DNA of 64,000 bases from Sulfuricella sp. T08 (GCF_000971475.1 NZ_DF967531.1:1-64000); one strand, 5' to 3'. Shown: positions 38,186 to 47,137, counted from the stretch's first letter. Notes: generated from the sequence alone by a model not told the origin. Translations and numbers: made by a program.

Positions 38186-38953
38186 ATGCTCAGACAAGCC
38201 CGCACTATCGCCTTCTACACCCTGCTCGAAGCCCTGCGCAACCGCCTGATGTGGCTAGTGGGGCTGGTCGCCATAACCAGCATCGCCATCAGCGGATTCC
38301 TGCACGAGATCGCCATCACCGAGAGCGGCCAGATCCAGGTGGCCCTGCTAGCCGCTTTTCTGCGCTTTTCGGCGGTGTTCCTGCTCGCCACTTTCGTGGT
38401 GACCAGCATGGTCCGCGAATTCAACGACAAGGGGCTGGAGCTGCTTCTGGCGCTGCCGCTGCCGCGCGCCGGTTACCTGCTCGGCAAGCTGGCTGGGTTC
38501 GCTACCCTTGCATTGATGCCCGCTCTACTCTTTGGCCTGCTCACGGTTTTTTTCACACCCCTAGCGCAAACCGCGTTGTGGACCCTGTCCCTGATCTGCG
38601 AATTGTGGATTGTCGCCGCATTCAGCCTGCTGTGCGTCCTCACCTTCAACCAGATCATGGCTGCGCTCAGCGCCAGCATGGCGTTCTACTTGCTGGCACG
38701 CTCCATCGCCGCCCTCCAGCTGATCGGACAAGGCCCCCTGAGCGAGCACACCTTGTCGCAGCAGGTAATCAATTTCGTCATCAACGTCATCGCCATGCTG
38801 CTGCCGCACCTGGATGCGTTCACCCGCACTGAATGGCTGGTTTACCACACGGGCAATTTGGCCGATCTGCTACCGCTGCTGGCGCAAACCGCCGTTTACC
38901 TGGCACTGCTGACAGGCGCAGCGCTGTTTGACCTGTACCGCAAGAATTTTTAG
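38186..38953 (+). CDS. ABC-2 type transporter permease
   Basis: A 255-residue membrane protein with about six spans, opening AFYTLLEALRNRLMWLVGLVAI. The cytosolic loop REFNDKGLELLLALPLPRAGYLLGKLAGF is typical of ABC-2/NosY-like permeases. No ATPase adjoins it; the ATPase at 24750 on the same strand, at the other end of the pilus cluster, is the nearest candidate partner. Function unknown. Confidence 0.82.
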   Translation: MLRQARTIAFYTLLEALRNRLMWLVGLVAITSIAISGFLHEIAITESGQIQVALLAAFLRFSAVFLLATFVVTSMVREFNDKGLELLLALPLPRAGYLLGKLAGFATLALMPALLFGLLTVFFTPLAQTALWTLSLICELWIVAAFSLLCVLTFNQIMAALSASMAFYLLARSIAALQLIGQGPLSEHTLSQQVINFVINVIAMLLPHLDAFTRTEWLVYHTGNLADLLPLLAQTAVYLALLTGAALFDLYRKNF

Positions 38954-38954
38954 C

Positions 38955-39665
38955 ATGCGCGAACGCCCGATCGACGCCGTGCCCAGGTCCGCCCTGATGA
39001 TATTGGCATTGGGACTGATTCTACAAATCACCTGGCATGCCAGCCAGCTGCAGCGCCTTGCCAAGGCAGAAGACCTGCCGCAGCCGCCCTCCCTGTCCGC
39101 CTTGCGAATCGCCAGCTTCGGCGAGCCGATCGCGCTCGCCAAGGCGCTGATGCTCTACCTTCAGGCCTTCAACAACCAGCCCGGCATCAGCATCCCGTTC
39201 CGCAAACTGGACTATGGCCGGGTGCAAAGCTGGCTGGACCGGGTTCTGCAGCTCGATCCGCCGGGCCAATACCCGCTGCTCGCGGCCAGCCGCCTGTATG
39301 GCGAAGTAGCAGATGAAACCCGGCAGCGGCAGATGCTGGAATTCGTCTACCAGCGGTTTTTCGACGACCCCAACCGCCGCTGGCCCTGGTTGGCGCATGC
39401 CGCCGTAACTGCCAAGCACCACCTCAAGGATCTGCCACTGGCACGCAAATACGCCCAGGCCATCCGCCTCAACGCCACCGGCAGCGAAGTGCCCAGTTGG
39501 GCGAAGCAGATGGAAGTGTTCATCCTGGAAGACATGGACGAACTGGAAAGCGCCAAGGTGCTGATCGGCGGCCTGCTGCAAAGCGGCCAGATCAGCGATG
39601 CGCACGAAATCCACTTCCTCGAGGAACGACTCAAGGAAATGGAAGCGAAGGCAAAACCAAGATAA
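38955..39665 (+). CDS. Membrane-anchored protein with TPR-like helices, unknown function
   Basis: From MRERPIDAVPRS, which follows the permease stop by one base, the product has 236 residues. One N-terminal membrane segment (SALMILALGLILQITWHA) is followed by an all-helical region with YVQRFFDDPNRRWPWLAHAAVTAKH-like and DLPLARKYAQAIRLNATG repeats that look like degenerate TPRs. The stop overlaps the response regulator start (TAATG), which suggests a shared operon. Confidence 0.55.
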   Translation: MRERPIDAVPRSALMILALGLILQITWHASQLQRLAKAEDLPQPPSLSALRIASFGEPIALAKALMLYLQAFNNQPGISIPFRKLDYGRVQSWLDRVLQLDPPGQYPLLAASRLYGEVADETRQRQMLEFVYQRFFDDPNRRWPWLAHAAVTAKHHLKDLPLARKYAQAIRLNATGSEVPSWAKQMEVFILEDMDELESAKVLIGGLLQSGQISDAHEIHFLEERLKEMEAKAKPR

Positions 39666-40276
39666 TGGCAAATCAGAACAAAATCCTGCTGGTGGAAGAT
39701 GACCTTGCCCTGCGTACCATGCTGCGCGGCATTCTCGAGTTGAATGGCTACAGCGTGGCCGAGGCCGGGCAGCGCAGTGAAGCGCTTGGCCAGTTGCGCG
39801 CCGATCCCGCAGTTGAGGTGGTCATTCTCGACTTGGGCCTGCCGCCGTTCACCCACCAGATTACGGAAGGCATCCAGACCCTGAAGCAAATCCAGGCCGA
39901 AATCCTGCCGGTGAAGGTCGTCGTGCTCACCGGCCAGGATCAGGAAGCTGCTGCGCTCGAAGCAATCCGGGAAGGCGCATTCGACTTTCTAGCCAAGCCG
40001 GCCTCGGCGGAAACCATACTTGGCGCAGTCAGGCGTGCCCAGCTGTTCCAGCAAAAAGAGCTGGAACTGAACCGTGAAGGGATCACGCGCATCAATCTCA
40101 ACGTCCAGGTCAGCGAAGGCATGAAAGGTGTGCGTAGCGATGCGGAAGAACGGCTGGTGCGGCAGGTGCTGAAGGAAACCGGCTTCAATGTCTACCAGAG
40201 CGCCAAGCGTCTGGGCGTGAAGCGCGAGAACATCTACTACTTTATGAAAAAATTCGGTATCCAGCGGGATGATTGA
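39665..40276 (+). CDS. Response regulator with Fis-type HTH (RegA-like layout)
   Basis: The 203-residue product has a receiver domain (about 1-120) with acidic pocket ILLVEDD, phospho-acceptor Asp in VVILDLGLPP, VVLTGQ and the FLAKP lysine. The C-terminus (about 155-203) has VRQVLKETGFNVYQSAKRLGVKRENIYYFMKKFGI, a Fis/HTH_8-type helix-turn-helix. There is no AAA+ domain. It overlaps the kinase gene downstream by eight bases, its likely cognate sensor. Confidence 0.85.
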   Translation: MANQNKILLVEDDLALRTMLRGILELNGYSVAEAGQRSEALGQLRADPAVEVVILDLGLPPFTHQITEGIQTLKQIQAEILPVKVVVLTGQDQEAAALEAIREGAFDFLAKPASAETILGAVRRAQLFQQKELELNREGITRINLNVQVSEGMKGVRSDAEERLVRQVLKETGFNVYQSAKRLGVKRENIYYFMKKFGIQRDD

Positions 40277-41375
40277 GCAGATCTACCCCTACCTGATCCT
40301 GATCGGCAGCACCATCGGCGCGGTGATGTTCTACCTCTGGCGCCAGGCTCGCCGCGTCAGCAAGCTCAATCTTGCCCTGATCCGGCTTAACGAGCAGCAC
40401 CAGTTTGACACCCCTGCCTTCCTGCGCGCCGCCTGGGAACCCCTTTCCCGGGCCGGATTGCAGGGCATATCCTGGAGGCTAGACTGGTTCGGCATCCCGG
40501 TCGAGGGGCAGGCAGGGCAACTTAAAGGGGAGGAAGTCTTCCGGGAAATCCGGGTTCGGGAAATGGCCGTTGCGGTCACGCTCTTCCAGAAAAAACGCCA
40601 GGGCGAGCGGCATTATTTCAACGAAAGTCTGATAGAAACTTTTCTGCTGCTGTTACGCACCGACATGTTAATCAAGGCCGGCGCCACCGATGCCAGCCTG
40701 GCGCAAATGGCCAAGCTCAACCTGTTCCTGCAGCACGACATGAAAAACATCGCCCAGTTCATCCAGTTTACTGCCGACCACCTGCAAGGCGCACCGGAAG
40801 GCAGCGAACAGCAAGTACTGAATTACCTGCGAACCGCCACCCCGCTGATCCGCGAGCGAGCTGACCGCATTGTGCGCACCCTCAAGGGCGGGCAACCCCA
40901 GAACAACCCCTTGCGCCCTTACCGCTTGCAGGATGAAATCGAACACCTTTGTGACCTGCACCGTCTGGATTGCGACATCCAGGGCACTGTCGACATGCTT
41001 GCGCCGGAACATACCCTCGACAGCGTGCTGGACAACATCCTGAAGAACTATGGCGATTTCTCGCAACCCGAGTATGGCTTGCGGCCATTAGTCCATGTCG
41101 GGATTTCAGAAAACGGAAATAGTGTCGATATAACCTTTGAGTCGCAGCAAACGCCGTCCGACATCCCGCTGGAGCGCCTGTTCGAACCTTTCTGGAGCAG
41201 CAGCCCGGACGGGCTGGGCATCGGGCTGTATCAGGCCAAGCAGCTGCTTGAAATGCGTGGGGGAAAGCTGGGCGTGCAGCGGAAAGATAACGGGGCGCTG
41301 CAATTCCGGATCGCCCTGCCCGGGAAAATCATCAACGAAGGGCACATGCAGCACAAGGGTACTCCGACTTTCTAG
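40269..41375 (+). CDS. Sensor histidine kinase (PrsK-like)
   Basis: A 368-residue kinase with one N-terminal membrane segment (IYPYLILIGSTIGAVMFYLW). The H-box is atypical: LNLFLQHDMKNIAQFIQF (about 155-172), close to the HDLKN-type box of PrsK-family kinases. The N-box LDSVLDNILKNYGDF and the G-box SPDGLGIGLYQAKQLLEMRGGKLGV follow. It would phosphorylate the overlapping response regulator. No exosortase or PEP-CTERM gene is in the window, so the link to that system is open. Confidence 0.82.
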   Translation: MIEQIYPYLILIGSTIGAVMFYLWRQARRVSKLNLALIRLNEQHQFDTPAFLRAAWEPLSRAGLQGISWRLDWFGIPVEGQAGQLKGEEVFREIRVREMAVAVTLFQKKRQGERHYFNESLIETFLLLLRTDMLIKAGATDASLAQMAKLNLFLQHDMKNIAQFIQFTADHLQGAPEGSEQQVLNYLRTATPLIRERADRIVRTLKGGQPQNNPLRPYRLQDEIEHLCDLHRLDCDIQGTVDMLAPEHTLDSVLDNILKNYGDFSQPEYGLRPLVHVGISENGNSVDITFESQQTPSDIPLERLFEPFWSSSPDGLGIGLYQAKQLLEMRGGKLGVQRKDNGALQFRIALPGKIINEGHMQHKGTPTF

Positions 41376-41452
41376 GCGCTCTTGTCCTGTGCGACCCGCA
41401 GGGGAGTGCAGGGGAAGCGGATGAAAGGTCGTATGTATAAAAAATAGACATA

Positions 41453-41480
41453 TTGTCAAAACTTATTTTCATGTTAGATT
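41453..41480 (+). promoter_or_regulatory. Promoter of the separate prepilin gene
   Basis: TTGTCA (41453-41458), a 16-nt spacer and TAGATT (41475-41480) form a sigma-70-like promoter about 40 nt upstream of the pilin ATG. A strong ribosome site AAGGAGG (41510-41516) follows. The flanking stretch 41430-41510 is AT-rich compared with its surroundings. Confidence 0.6.
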
Positions 41481-41520
41481 CGGTTACACAGCAATGAAGA
41501 TTTTAATTTAAGGAGGCACC

Positions 41521-42189
41521 ATGCAACACATCAAACGCAATCAATCCGGTTTTACCCTGGTGGAAATCGCCATCGTACTGGTCATCATCGGCCTGCTGCT
41601 GGGCGGGGTGCTGAAGGGACAAGAAATAATCGAAAACGCCAAGACCAAGAGCCTTATCAACGATATGAAGGGCGCCGCGGCGGCATTCTACTCCTACCAA
41701 GACCGCTACAAGGCTATCCCCGGCGACGATTTGCTGGCAAGCACTCGCTTCACTGGCGCACTCAACGGCAACGGCAACGGCGCCATCGCCGGAACCTATG
41801 CGACCCAGGCAGGCTGCTCGGTCGCCAACGAAACCGGCTGCTTCTGGCAACACACTCGCCTCGCCGGCTTTATCACCGGTGATACGGTAACCAACGCTGG
41901 CGCGAACCCGGGCAACCACTCCTTGGGCGGATTGCTTGGCGTTCAGGGAACAACCGTGGCCTATGGCTTGGCAGGCCCCAAAGTATGCGCCGGCAGCGTG
42001 CCCACCAAAAATGCATCGTCAGTCGATGCGCAACTCGATGACGGCATGCCAGGCACGGGCACATTCCGCGCCAACGCCGGTGCCGCAGGCGCCGTCAACG
42101 CTGCCACGGCCGCGGCGCCTGGGGCAGCGGCCACGCCTTACCCGGTCGCCTCCGCCGGGTTGCTGCACACGGTCTGCATGAGCATGTAA
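41521..42189 (+). CDS. Type IV/II prepilin-like protein, possibly the major pilin
   Basis: The 222-residue product starts MQHIKRNQSGFTLVEIAIVL, with the prepilin site G/FTLVE after nine residues and Glu5. The helix VIIGLLLGGVLKGQEIIENAKTKSLINDMKG leads to YSYQDRYKAIPGDD and an Ala/Gly/Asn-rich C-terminal domain with four Cys. It has its own promoter, strong ribosome site and terminator, which fits a highly expressed structural subunit. Which assembly machine uses it is inference from position. Confidence 0.82.
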   Translation: MQHIKRNQSGFTLVEIAIVLVIIGLLLGGVLKGQEIIENAKTKSLINDMKGAAAAFYSYQDRYKAIPGDDLLASTRFTGALNGNGNGAIAGTYATQAGCSVANETGCFWQHTRLAGFITGDTVTNAGANPGNHSLGGLLGVQGTTVAYGLAGPKVCAGSVPTKNASSVDAQLDDGMPGTGTFRANAGAAGAVNAATAAAPGAAATPYPVASAGLLHTVCMSM

Positions 42190-42230
42190 CCTTTCCGGGC
42201 TGCGCAACAGCCCGACCAACCTGTTAACGA

Positions 42231-42258
42231 CGGGCATCTTCGGATGCCCGTTTTGTTT
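42231..42258 (+). terminator. Rho-independent terminator after the prepilin gene
   Basis: CGGGCAT, loop CTTCGG, ATGCCCG followed by TTTTGTTT forms a compact stem with a stable tetraloop-like turn and U-tract. A second hairpin, CGGGCTG/CAGCCCG, lies just upstream at 42196-42214. Together they end the pilin transcript about 40 nt after its stop; the first could also serve the antiporter gene that converges from the right. Confidence 0.8.
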
Positions 42259-42279
42259 CCGCTCTACGCCTTACGCGGG

Positions 42280-44250
42280 TTACCCCTGCAGCAATTTGAC
42301 TTCCGCAGCAGCAAGATTCTCCGGCGCGCCCAGCAGTACCACCACGTCACCCGCCTGCAGCATGGTTTCCGGCTGTGGCTCCAGGGCGCGTATATTGCGC
42401 CGCCGTACCGCCGTTACCTGCACCAGCAGGCTGTCCAAGTCCAGATCGGCGAGCGTTTTCCCTACCGCCGCGCCCCCTTCGTGGAGGGCAACGGTATGCA
42501 GGCGCGGCTGCACCTTTTCGCTCAATTCGTCATCCTGGTCGGTGGCGCCGTGAAAGAAGCCGCGCAGCAGGCTGTAGCGTGCCTCCCGAACCTGGCGCAC
42601 GCGCCTGACTACGCGCGACAGCGGCACGCCGAGCAGCATCAGGGTGTGGGAAGCCAGCATCAGGCTGCCTTCCAGCACTTCCGGCACGACTTCCGTGGCA
42701 CCGGCGTCCCGCAGCTTTTCCAGGTCCGTATCGTCCAGGGTGCGCACGATCACCGGCAGGTCGGGGCGCATCTCATGGGCATGCTGCAGCACCCGCAGCG
42801 ATGATTTCACGTCGGCATAGGTCACCACCAGCGCCTTGGCGCGATTCAACCCGGCCGCCATCAGCACTTCGCGCCGGCTCGCATCGCCGTAGACGACGCT
42901 TTCGCCTGCCACCGCCGCCGCCTTGACGCGCTGTGCATCCTGATCCAGGGCAATGAATGAAATGTTTTCCTGCTCCAGAAAGCGCGCCAGATTCTGCCCG
43001 CTGCGCCCATAACCGCAGACGATGACATGCTGTTCGCTGGACGCACTTCGCACTGCGACTTCATGCAATTCGCGGGCGCGGTTTACCCATTCACCGCCGC
43101 ACACCTTCTGCACGATGGCTTCGCTATATTGAATGATGAATGGCGCCGCCAACATCGACAGCAGCATGGCCGAGAGGCATACCTGCATGACGGACCCGTC
43201 AATCAGATGCACGCCTCCGGCCAGGGTCAACAGAACAAAGCCGAATTCCCCTCCCTGGGCCAGCGCCAGTCCGGTGCGAATGGAAACCGAAAGCTCGCTG
43301 CCAGAAAAGCGACTCAGGATGCCGATCATCAGTGCCTTGCCAACCACCAGCAGGAACAGCAGCGCCATCACCCAAACGAAATTGTCCGCCACCGCGGAGA
43401 GGTCAAGCTGCATGCCGATGGTGACAAAAAACAGGCCTAGCAGTACGTCGCGGAAAGGCTGAATATCGGCCTCCACCTGGTAGCGATATTCGGTCTCTGA
43501 AATCAGGATCCCGGCAAGAAAGGCTCCCAGTGCCATCGACAGCCCGGCAAACTCGGTCAGATAGGCGAGGCCGAGGGTCACTAGTAACACGTTGAGCATG
43601 AACAGCTCGGAGGTTTTGTGCCCGGCAACGAGATGAAACCACGGGCGCAGGAGGCGCTGACCGAAAACCAGCAACACCGCCAGCAGCACCGCCGCCTTGA
43701 TGAAGGCTTCCGCCATCGTCCAGCCCAGGTTCTTATCGCCGGCGGCCAGGGCGGGAATCAGCACCAGCAGCGGCACCACCGCCAAGTCCTGGAACAACAG
43801 CACACCGACGATTTCGCGGCCGTGACGGGAATGCAGTTCCACCTTCTCGGCCAGCAGCTTGCTGACGATGGCGGTTGAGGACATCGCCAGAATACCGCCC
43901 AACGCCACGCCTGCCTGCCAACTCAAGCCCATGAACATGCATGCCGCCAGTATCAGCGCCAAGGTCAGCAGCACCTGCGCACCGCCCAGGCCGAACACGA
44001 TCCCCTGCATGGCCTTCAATTGCGGCAGACTGAATTCGAGGCCGATGCTGAACATCAGGAATACCACCCCGAATTCGGCCAGGTAGCTGGTTTCACTGCT
44101 TACCGGCAACCATCCCAAGGCATGGGGGCCAATCACCATGCCTACCAGCAGGTAAGCGAGCAAGGGCGGCAGGCGCAGCGAGCGAAACAAGGCCACCACC
44201 AGCACGGCGGCGGCAAGCAGGATCAGGACGAGTTGCAGGGTATTGTGCAT
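42280..44250 (-). CDS. Kef-type monovalent cation:proton antiporter (CPA2)
   Basis: The 656-residue protein has about twelve N-terminal membrane spans (to about residue 385), with LLAYLLVGMVIGPHALGWL and the ion-path stretch LLFQDLAVVPLLVLIPAL. A cytosolic RCK/TrkA-N domain (VIVCGYGRSGQNLARFLEQENISFIALDQD, about 410-530) and a TrkA-C domain (about 570-650) follow. The layout matches KefB/KefC/YbaL. Ligand control by glutathione or nucleotides cannot be read from sequence. It is convergent with the pilin gene and divergent from kdsD. Confidence 0.9.
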   Translation of the reverse strand: MHNTLQLVLILLAAAVLVVALFRSLRLPPLLAYLLVGMVIGPHALGWLPVSSETSYLAEFGVVFLMFSIGLEFSLPQLKAMQGIVFGLGGAQVLLTLALILAACMFMGLSWQAGVALGGILAMSSTAIVSKLLAEKVELHSRHGREIVGVLLFQDLAVVPLLVLIPALAAGDKNLGWTMAEAFIKAAVLLAVLLVFGQRLLRPWFHLVAGHKTSELFMLNVLLVTLGLAYLTEFAGLSMALGAFLAGILISETEYRYQVEADIQPFRDVLLGLFFVTIGMQLDLSAVADNFVWVMALLFLLVVGKALMIGILSRFSGSELSVSIRTGLALAQGGEFGFVLLTLAGGVHLIDGSVMQVCLSAMLLSMLAAPFIIQYSEAIVQKVCGGEWVNRARELHEVAVRSASSEQHVIVCGYGRSGQNLARFLEQENISFIALDQDAQRVKAAAVAGESVVYGDASRREVLMAAGLNRAKALVVTYADVKSSLRVLQHAHEMRPDLPVIVRTLDDTDLEKLRDAGATEVVPEVLEGSLMLASHTLMLLGVPLSRVVRRVRQVREARYSLLRGFFHGATDQDDELSEKVQPRLHTVALHEGGAAVGKTLADLDLDSLLVQVTAVRRRNIRALEPQPETMLQAGDVVVLLGAPENLAAAEVKLLQG

Positions 44251-44308
44251 AAAGAATCAGGCAATGGGCGATAGGCAATAGCCTGTATGGTTTAGTATAC
44301 TTGCGCGG

Positions 44309-45298
44309 ATGAACGCAACCGAACCGACATCCAACCGCAACGCTCTCGACCTGGCGCGCCAGGTACTCTCTATCGAAGCCAAGGCAGTAGAGGCGTTGAT
44401 AGGCCGACTCGACGACAAATTCACCAGCGCACTACAACTGATTCTACACTGCCGGGGAAGAGTTGTGGTTAGCGGCATGGGCAAATCCGGCCACATCGCG
44501 CGCAAGATCGCCTCGACCATGGCCAGCACCGGCACGCCGGCCTTCTTCGTCCACCCTGGCGAGGCCAGCCACGGCGACCTCGGCATGATTACGGCGGATG
44601 ACGTGCTGATCGCCCTGTCCAATTCCGGTGAGAGCCCGGAACTGCTCACCATTTTGCCGATCGTCAAGCGCAGGGGAGCAAAGCTCATCGCCATGACCGG
44701 CAATCCTGCTTCCTCGATGGCGAGGGAAGCTGACGTACACCTCGATGTCAGCGTGGCGCAGGAAGCTTGCCCCTTGGGGCTGGCGCCGACTGCCAGCACC
44801 ACCGCGGCGCTTGCTCTGGGGGATGCACTGGCAATCGCGCTGCTCGACGTGCGTGGCTTTGGCGCGGAGGATTTCGCCCGCTCCCACCCCGGCGGTGCGC
44901 TCGGTCGGCGCCTGCTGGTGCATGTCGGCGACCTGATGCACAGCGGCGATACCCTGCCCAAGGTACCGGAAACAGCGCTGCTCACCGAGGCGCTGCTGGA
45001 AATGTCGCGCAAGGGCCTGGGCATGACCGCAGTGGTGGGCGACTCAGACCGCCTGCTCGGACTGTTCACCGACGGCGATCTGCGCCGCGCTCTCGACAAG
45101 ACGTTCGACATCCGTGCCGCCAGGGTTGCCGAGGTAATGACCCGTAACCCGCGCACGATCGGCCCGGACAAGCTGGCGGCGGAGGCAGTGCAGATGATGG
45201 ATCAGCACAAGGTCAACGGGCTGCTGGTGGTGGACGCGGATGACCGACTGGTCGGCGCGCTGAATATGCATGACCTGCTGCGAGCAGGGGTGGTTTAA
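44309..45298 (+). CDS. kdsD: D-arabinose 5-phosphate isomerase
   Basis: It converts ribulose 5-phosphate to arabinose 5-phosphate for KDO synthesis. The 329-residue product has a SIS domain with VVVSGMGKSGHIARKIASTMASTGTPAFFVHPGEASHGDLGMI and ISNSGES-type loop (ALSNSGESPELLTI), then two CBS domains (about 205-329). It heads the KDO/LPS cluster and is read divergently from the antiporter. Confidence 0.95.
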   Translation: MNATEPTSNRNALDLARQVLSIEAKAVEALIGRLDDKFTSALQLILHCRGRVVVSGMGKSGHIARKIASTMASTGTPAFFVHPGEASHGDLGMITADDVLIALSNSGESPELLTILPIVKRRGAKLIAMTGNPASSMAREADVHLDVSVAQEACPLGLAPTASTTAALALGDALAIALLDVRGFGAEDFARSHPGGALGRRLLVHVGDLMHSGDTLPKVPETALLTEALLEMSRKGLGMTAVVGDSDRLLGLFTDGDLRRALDKTFDIRAARVAEVMTRNPRTIGPDKLAAEAVQMMDQHKVNGLLVVDADDRLVGALNMHDLLRAGVV

Positions 45299-45300
45299 AT

Positions 45301-45822
45301 ATGGATGCTTTCGAACACGCAAAAAAAATCAAACTCGCCATCTTCGACGTGGATGGCGTGATGACTGACGGCAGCCTCTATCTGGCCGATGATGGCCAGG
45401 AATACAAGGCTTTCAATTCTCTCGACGGCCACGGCATGAAAATGCTGAAACGCTCCGGTGTCGAGCTGGCGATTATCACCGGTCGAACCTCGCAGCTGGT
45501 AGCGCTGCGCGCCATCAACCTGGGCGTGACCCATCTCTACCAAGGTGCAGAGGACAAGTTGTCCGCCTTTCTCGAACTGCTGGAGAAATCCGGCCTCGAC
45601 CCGGATGCATGCGCTTACATGGGAGACGATGTGGTGGATCTGCCGGTGATGCGCCGCTGCGGCCTGGCTGTTTGCGTTCCCGCCGCCCCGGCGCTGGTCA
45701 AGCAGCATTCCCATTACATCACTCAACTGCCCGGTGGCGGTGGTGCCGTACGCGAGCTGTGCGAACTGATCATGCAGGCGCAGGGAACTTTCGAGATGCA
45801 GTTGGCACCTTATCTGAAATGA
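45301..45822 (+). CDS. kdsC: 3-deoxy-D-manno-octulosonate 8-phosphate phosphatase
   Basis: A HAD-family phosphatase that releases KDO. The 173-residue product shows the catalytic FDVDGVMTDGSLY, the IITGRTS second motif and YMGDDVVDLPVMRRCGLAVCVPAAP with the Mg-binding aspartates. No cap domain is present, as expected for KdsC. It starts two bases after kdsD; both KDO steps around kdsA are thus paired here, while kdsA and kdsB are absent. Confidence 0.95.
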   Translation: MDAFEHAKKIKLAIFDVDGVMTDGSLYLADDGQEYKAFNSLDGHGMKMLKRSGVELAIITGRTSQLVALRAINLGVTHLYQGAEDKLSAFLELLEKSGLDPDACAYMGDDVVDLPVMRRCGLAVCVPAAPALVKQHSHYITQLPGGGGAVRELCELIMQAQGTFEMQLAPYLK

Positions 45823-45853
45823 TCTTTCTGACTCGCTTTTTCCAACCGGGCTG

Positions 45854-46429
45854 ATGCGCGACCGCCTCACATTCTGGTTCCCGGCCGGTCTGCTGGTGCT
45901 GCTGGCGATGCTATCGTTCTGGCTCGACCGCACCGTGCAGCCGCCGCAGCCGAACAATGATGGCAGCAGCCGGCATGACCCTGACTATACCGTGGAAAAT
46001 TTCACTGCCACGCGCATGGGCATGAACGGACTACCCCACCATACCCTGACCGCCACCAAGATGGTGCATTACCCGGATGACGACAGCACCCATCTCGACA
46101 TGCCGCATTTCACCCGCTTCGAGAGCGGAATGGCCCCGATACACGTCCAGTCGGCCAAAGGCCTGCTGTCGAAGGAAGGGGAACACGCTTATTTCACCGG
46201 CAATGTTGTGGTCACGCGCGAAGCTTTCGACGGCAAAAGCACCTTGACGCTCACGACCAGCTACCTGCATGTTATTCCGGACAAGGATCTGGCGCTGACC
46301 GATAAGCCTGTTAACATTCGGGATGCACATACCAATGTCGACGCCGTTGGTTTAGAATTGAACAACAAAACCCACGTGATGAAACTGTTTTCGCACGTCA
46401 AAGGCCGTTATGAAAACCCCAACCGATAA
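45854..46429 (+). CDS. lptC: LPS export protein LptC
   Basis: This bitopic inner-membrane protein passes LPS from LptBFG to LptA. The 191-residue product has an N-terminal membrane segment (TFWFPAGLLVLLAMLSFWL) and a beta-jellyroll domain with YTVENFTATRMGMNGLPHHTLTA and YFTGNVVVTRE. Its 3' end overlaps the lptA start by 20 bases. Confidence 0.92.
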   Translation: MRDRLTFWFPAGLLVLLAMLSFWLDRTVQPPQPNNDGSSRHDPDYTVENFTATRMGMNGLPHHTLTATKMVHYPDDDSTHLDMPHFTRFESGMAPIHVQSAKGLLSKEGEHAYFTGNVVVTREAFDGKSTLTLTTSYLHVIPDKDLALTDKPVNIRDAHTNVDAVGLELNNKTHVMKLFSHVKGRYENPNR

Positions 46430-47078
46430 AGTAAAACTCGCGAAGCGAGACCTCGTCCCTCTCTCCCTCTGGGAGAGAGCTAGGAGAGAGGGGAAGCTTT
46501 CGCTTTTCCTCTGCCTGTGGACAGCTTTATTGCTGGCAGCCACGCCCTGGGCTCATGCGGAAAAAGCGGATCGGAACAAGCCCATAAACCTGGAGGCGGA
46601 TACCGCCACTGTGGACGATGCCAAGAAAATCAGCATCTACGAAGGCAATGTCATTCTCACCCAAGGCACGCTGCAAATCCGCGCCAACAAGCTGGTGGTC
46701 ACGGAGGATGCCGAAGGTTTCCAGCTCGGGACGGCTTACGGCAACCTGGCCAGCTTCAGACAAAAGCGCGAAGGCTACGACGAGTACATCGAAGGCTATG
46801 CCCTACGCATCGAATACGACCAGAAGAAGGATCTGGTGCAGCTTTTCAGCCAGGCACGCATGAAGCGCGGCCTGGATGAAGCACATGGAAATTATATTTC
46901 CTATGACGGCAAGACCGAATTCTTCCAGGTCATCGGCGGCAAGGAAACCGCCACGGCCAACAACCCGCGCGGCAGGGTTCGCACGGTGATACAGCCGAAG
47001 CAGAAATCCGCAGCGCCAGCCACCGGGGCTGCCACGCTGAAACCTGCCGAAAATATCGCCAATCCACGAGAAGAATAG
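46410..47078 (+). CDS. lptA: LPS transport periplasmic protein LptA with repeat-extended N-terminus
   Basis: LptA forms the periplasmic bridge for LPS. The core LNLEADTATVDDAKKISIYEGNVILTQGTLQIRANKLVV-like region (about residues 55-95) and DEYIEGYALRIEYDQKKDLVQLF are the OstA/LptA jellyroll. The only ATG is at 46410 inside lptC, so about 28 residues precede the hydrophobic signal segment LFLCLWTALLLAATPWAHA. Residues about 16-28 (VPLSLWERARREG) are encoded by a dispersed palindromic repeat. The 222-residue form is therefore longer at the N-terminus than usual for LptA. Confidence 0.9.
   Translation: MKTPTDKVKLAKRDLVPLSLWERARREGKLSLFLCLWTALLLAATPWAHAEKADRNKPINLEADTATVDDAKKISIYEGNVILTQGTLQIRANKLVVTEDAEGFQLGTAYGNLASFRQKREGYDEYIEGYALRIEYDQKKDLVQLFSQARMKRGLDEAHGNYISYDGKTEFFQVIGGKETATANNPRGRVRTVIQPKQKSAAPATGAATLKPAENIANPREE
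46457..46493 (+). repeat. CTCTCCC/GGGAGAG palindromic repeat inside lptA
   Basis: The stretch CCCTCTCTCCCTCTGGGAGA followed by GAGCTAGGAGAGAGGGG is a near-palindrome with the same layout as copies at 52450, 53066 and 58322 in this window. It lies in the coding frame of lptA before the signal segment and keeps the frame open. Confidence 0.8.
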
Positions 47079-47137
47079 AAAGTGCTTAGTGCTAAATCCT
47101 GAGGAAAGCTCGGGACTCGGGACTCGGAACTGCATTT

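Noticed and set aside
38251-38832. 193-residue frame overlapping the ABC permease
   Set aside because: Arg/Ala/Pro/His-rich +2 frame of a real membrane-protein gene; it lacks any hydrophobic or conserved segment.
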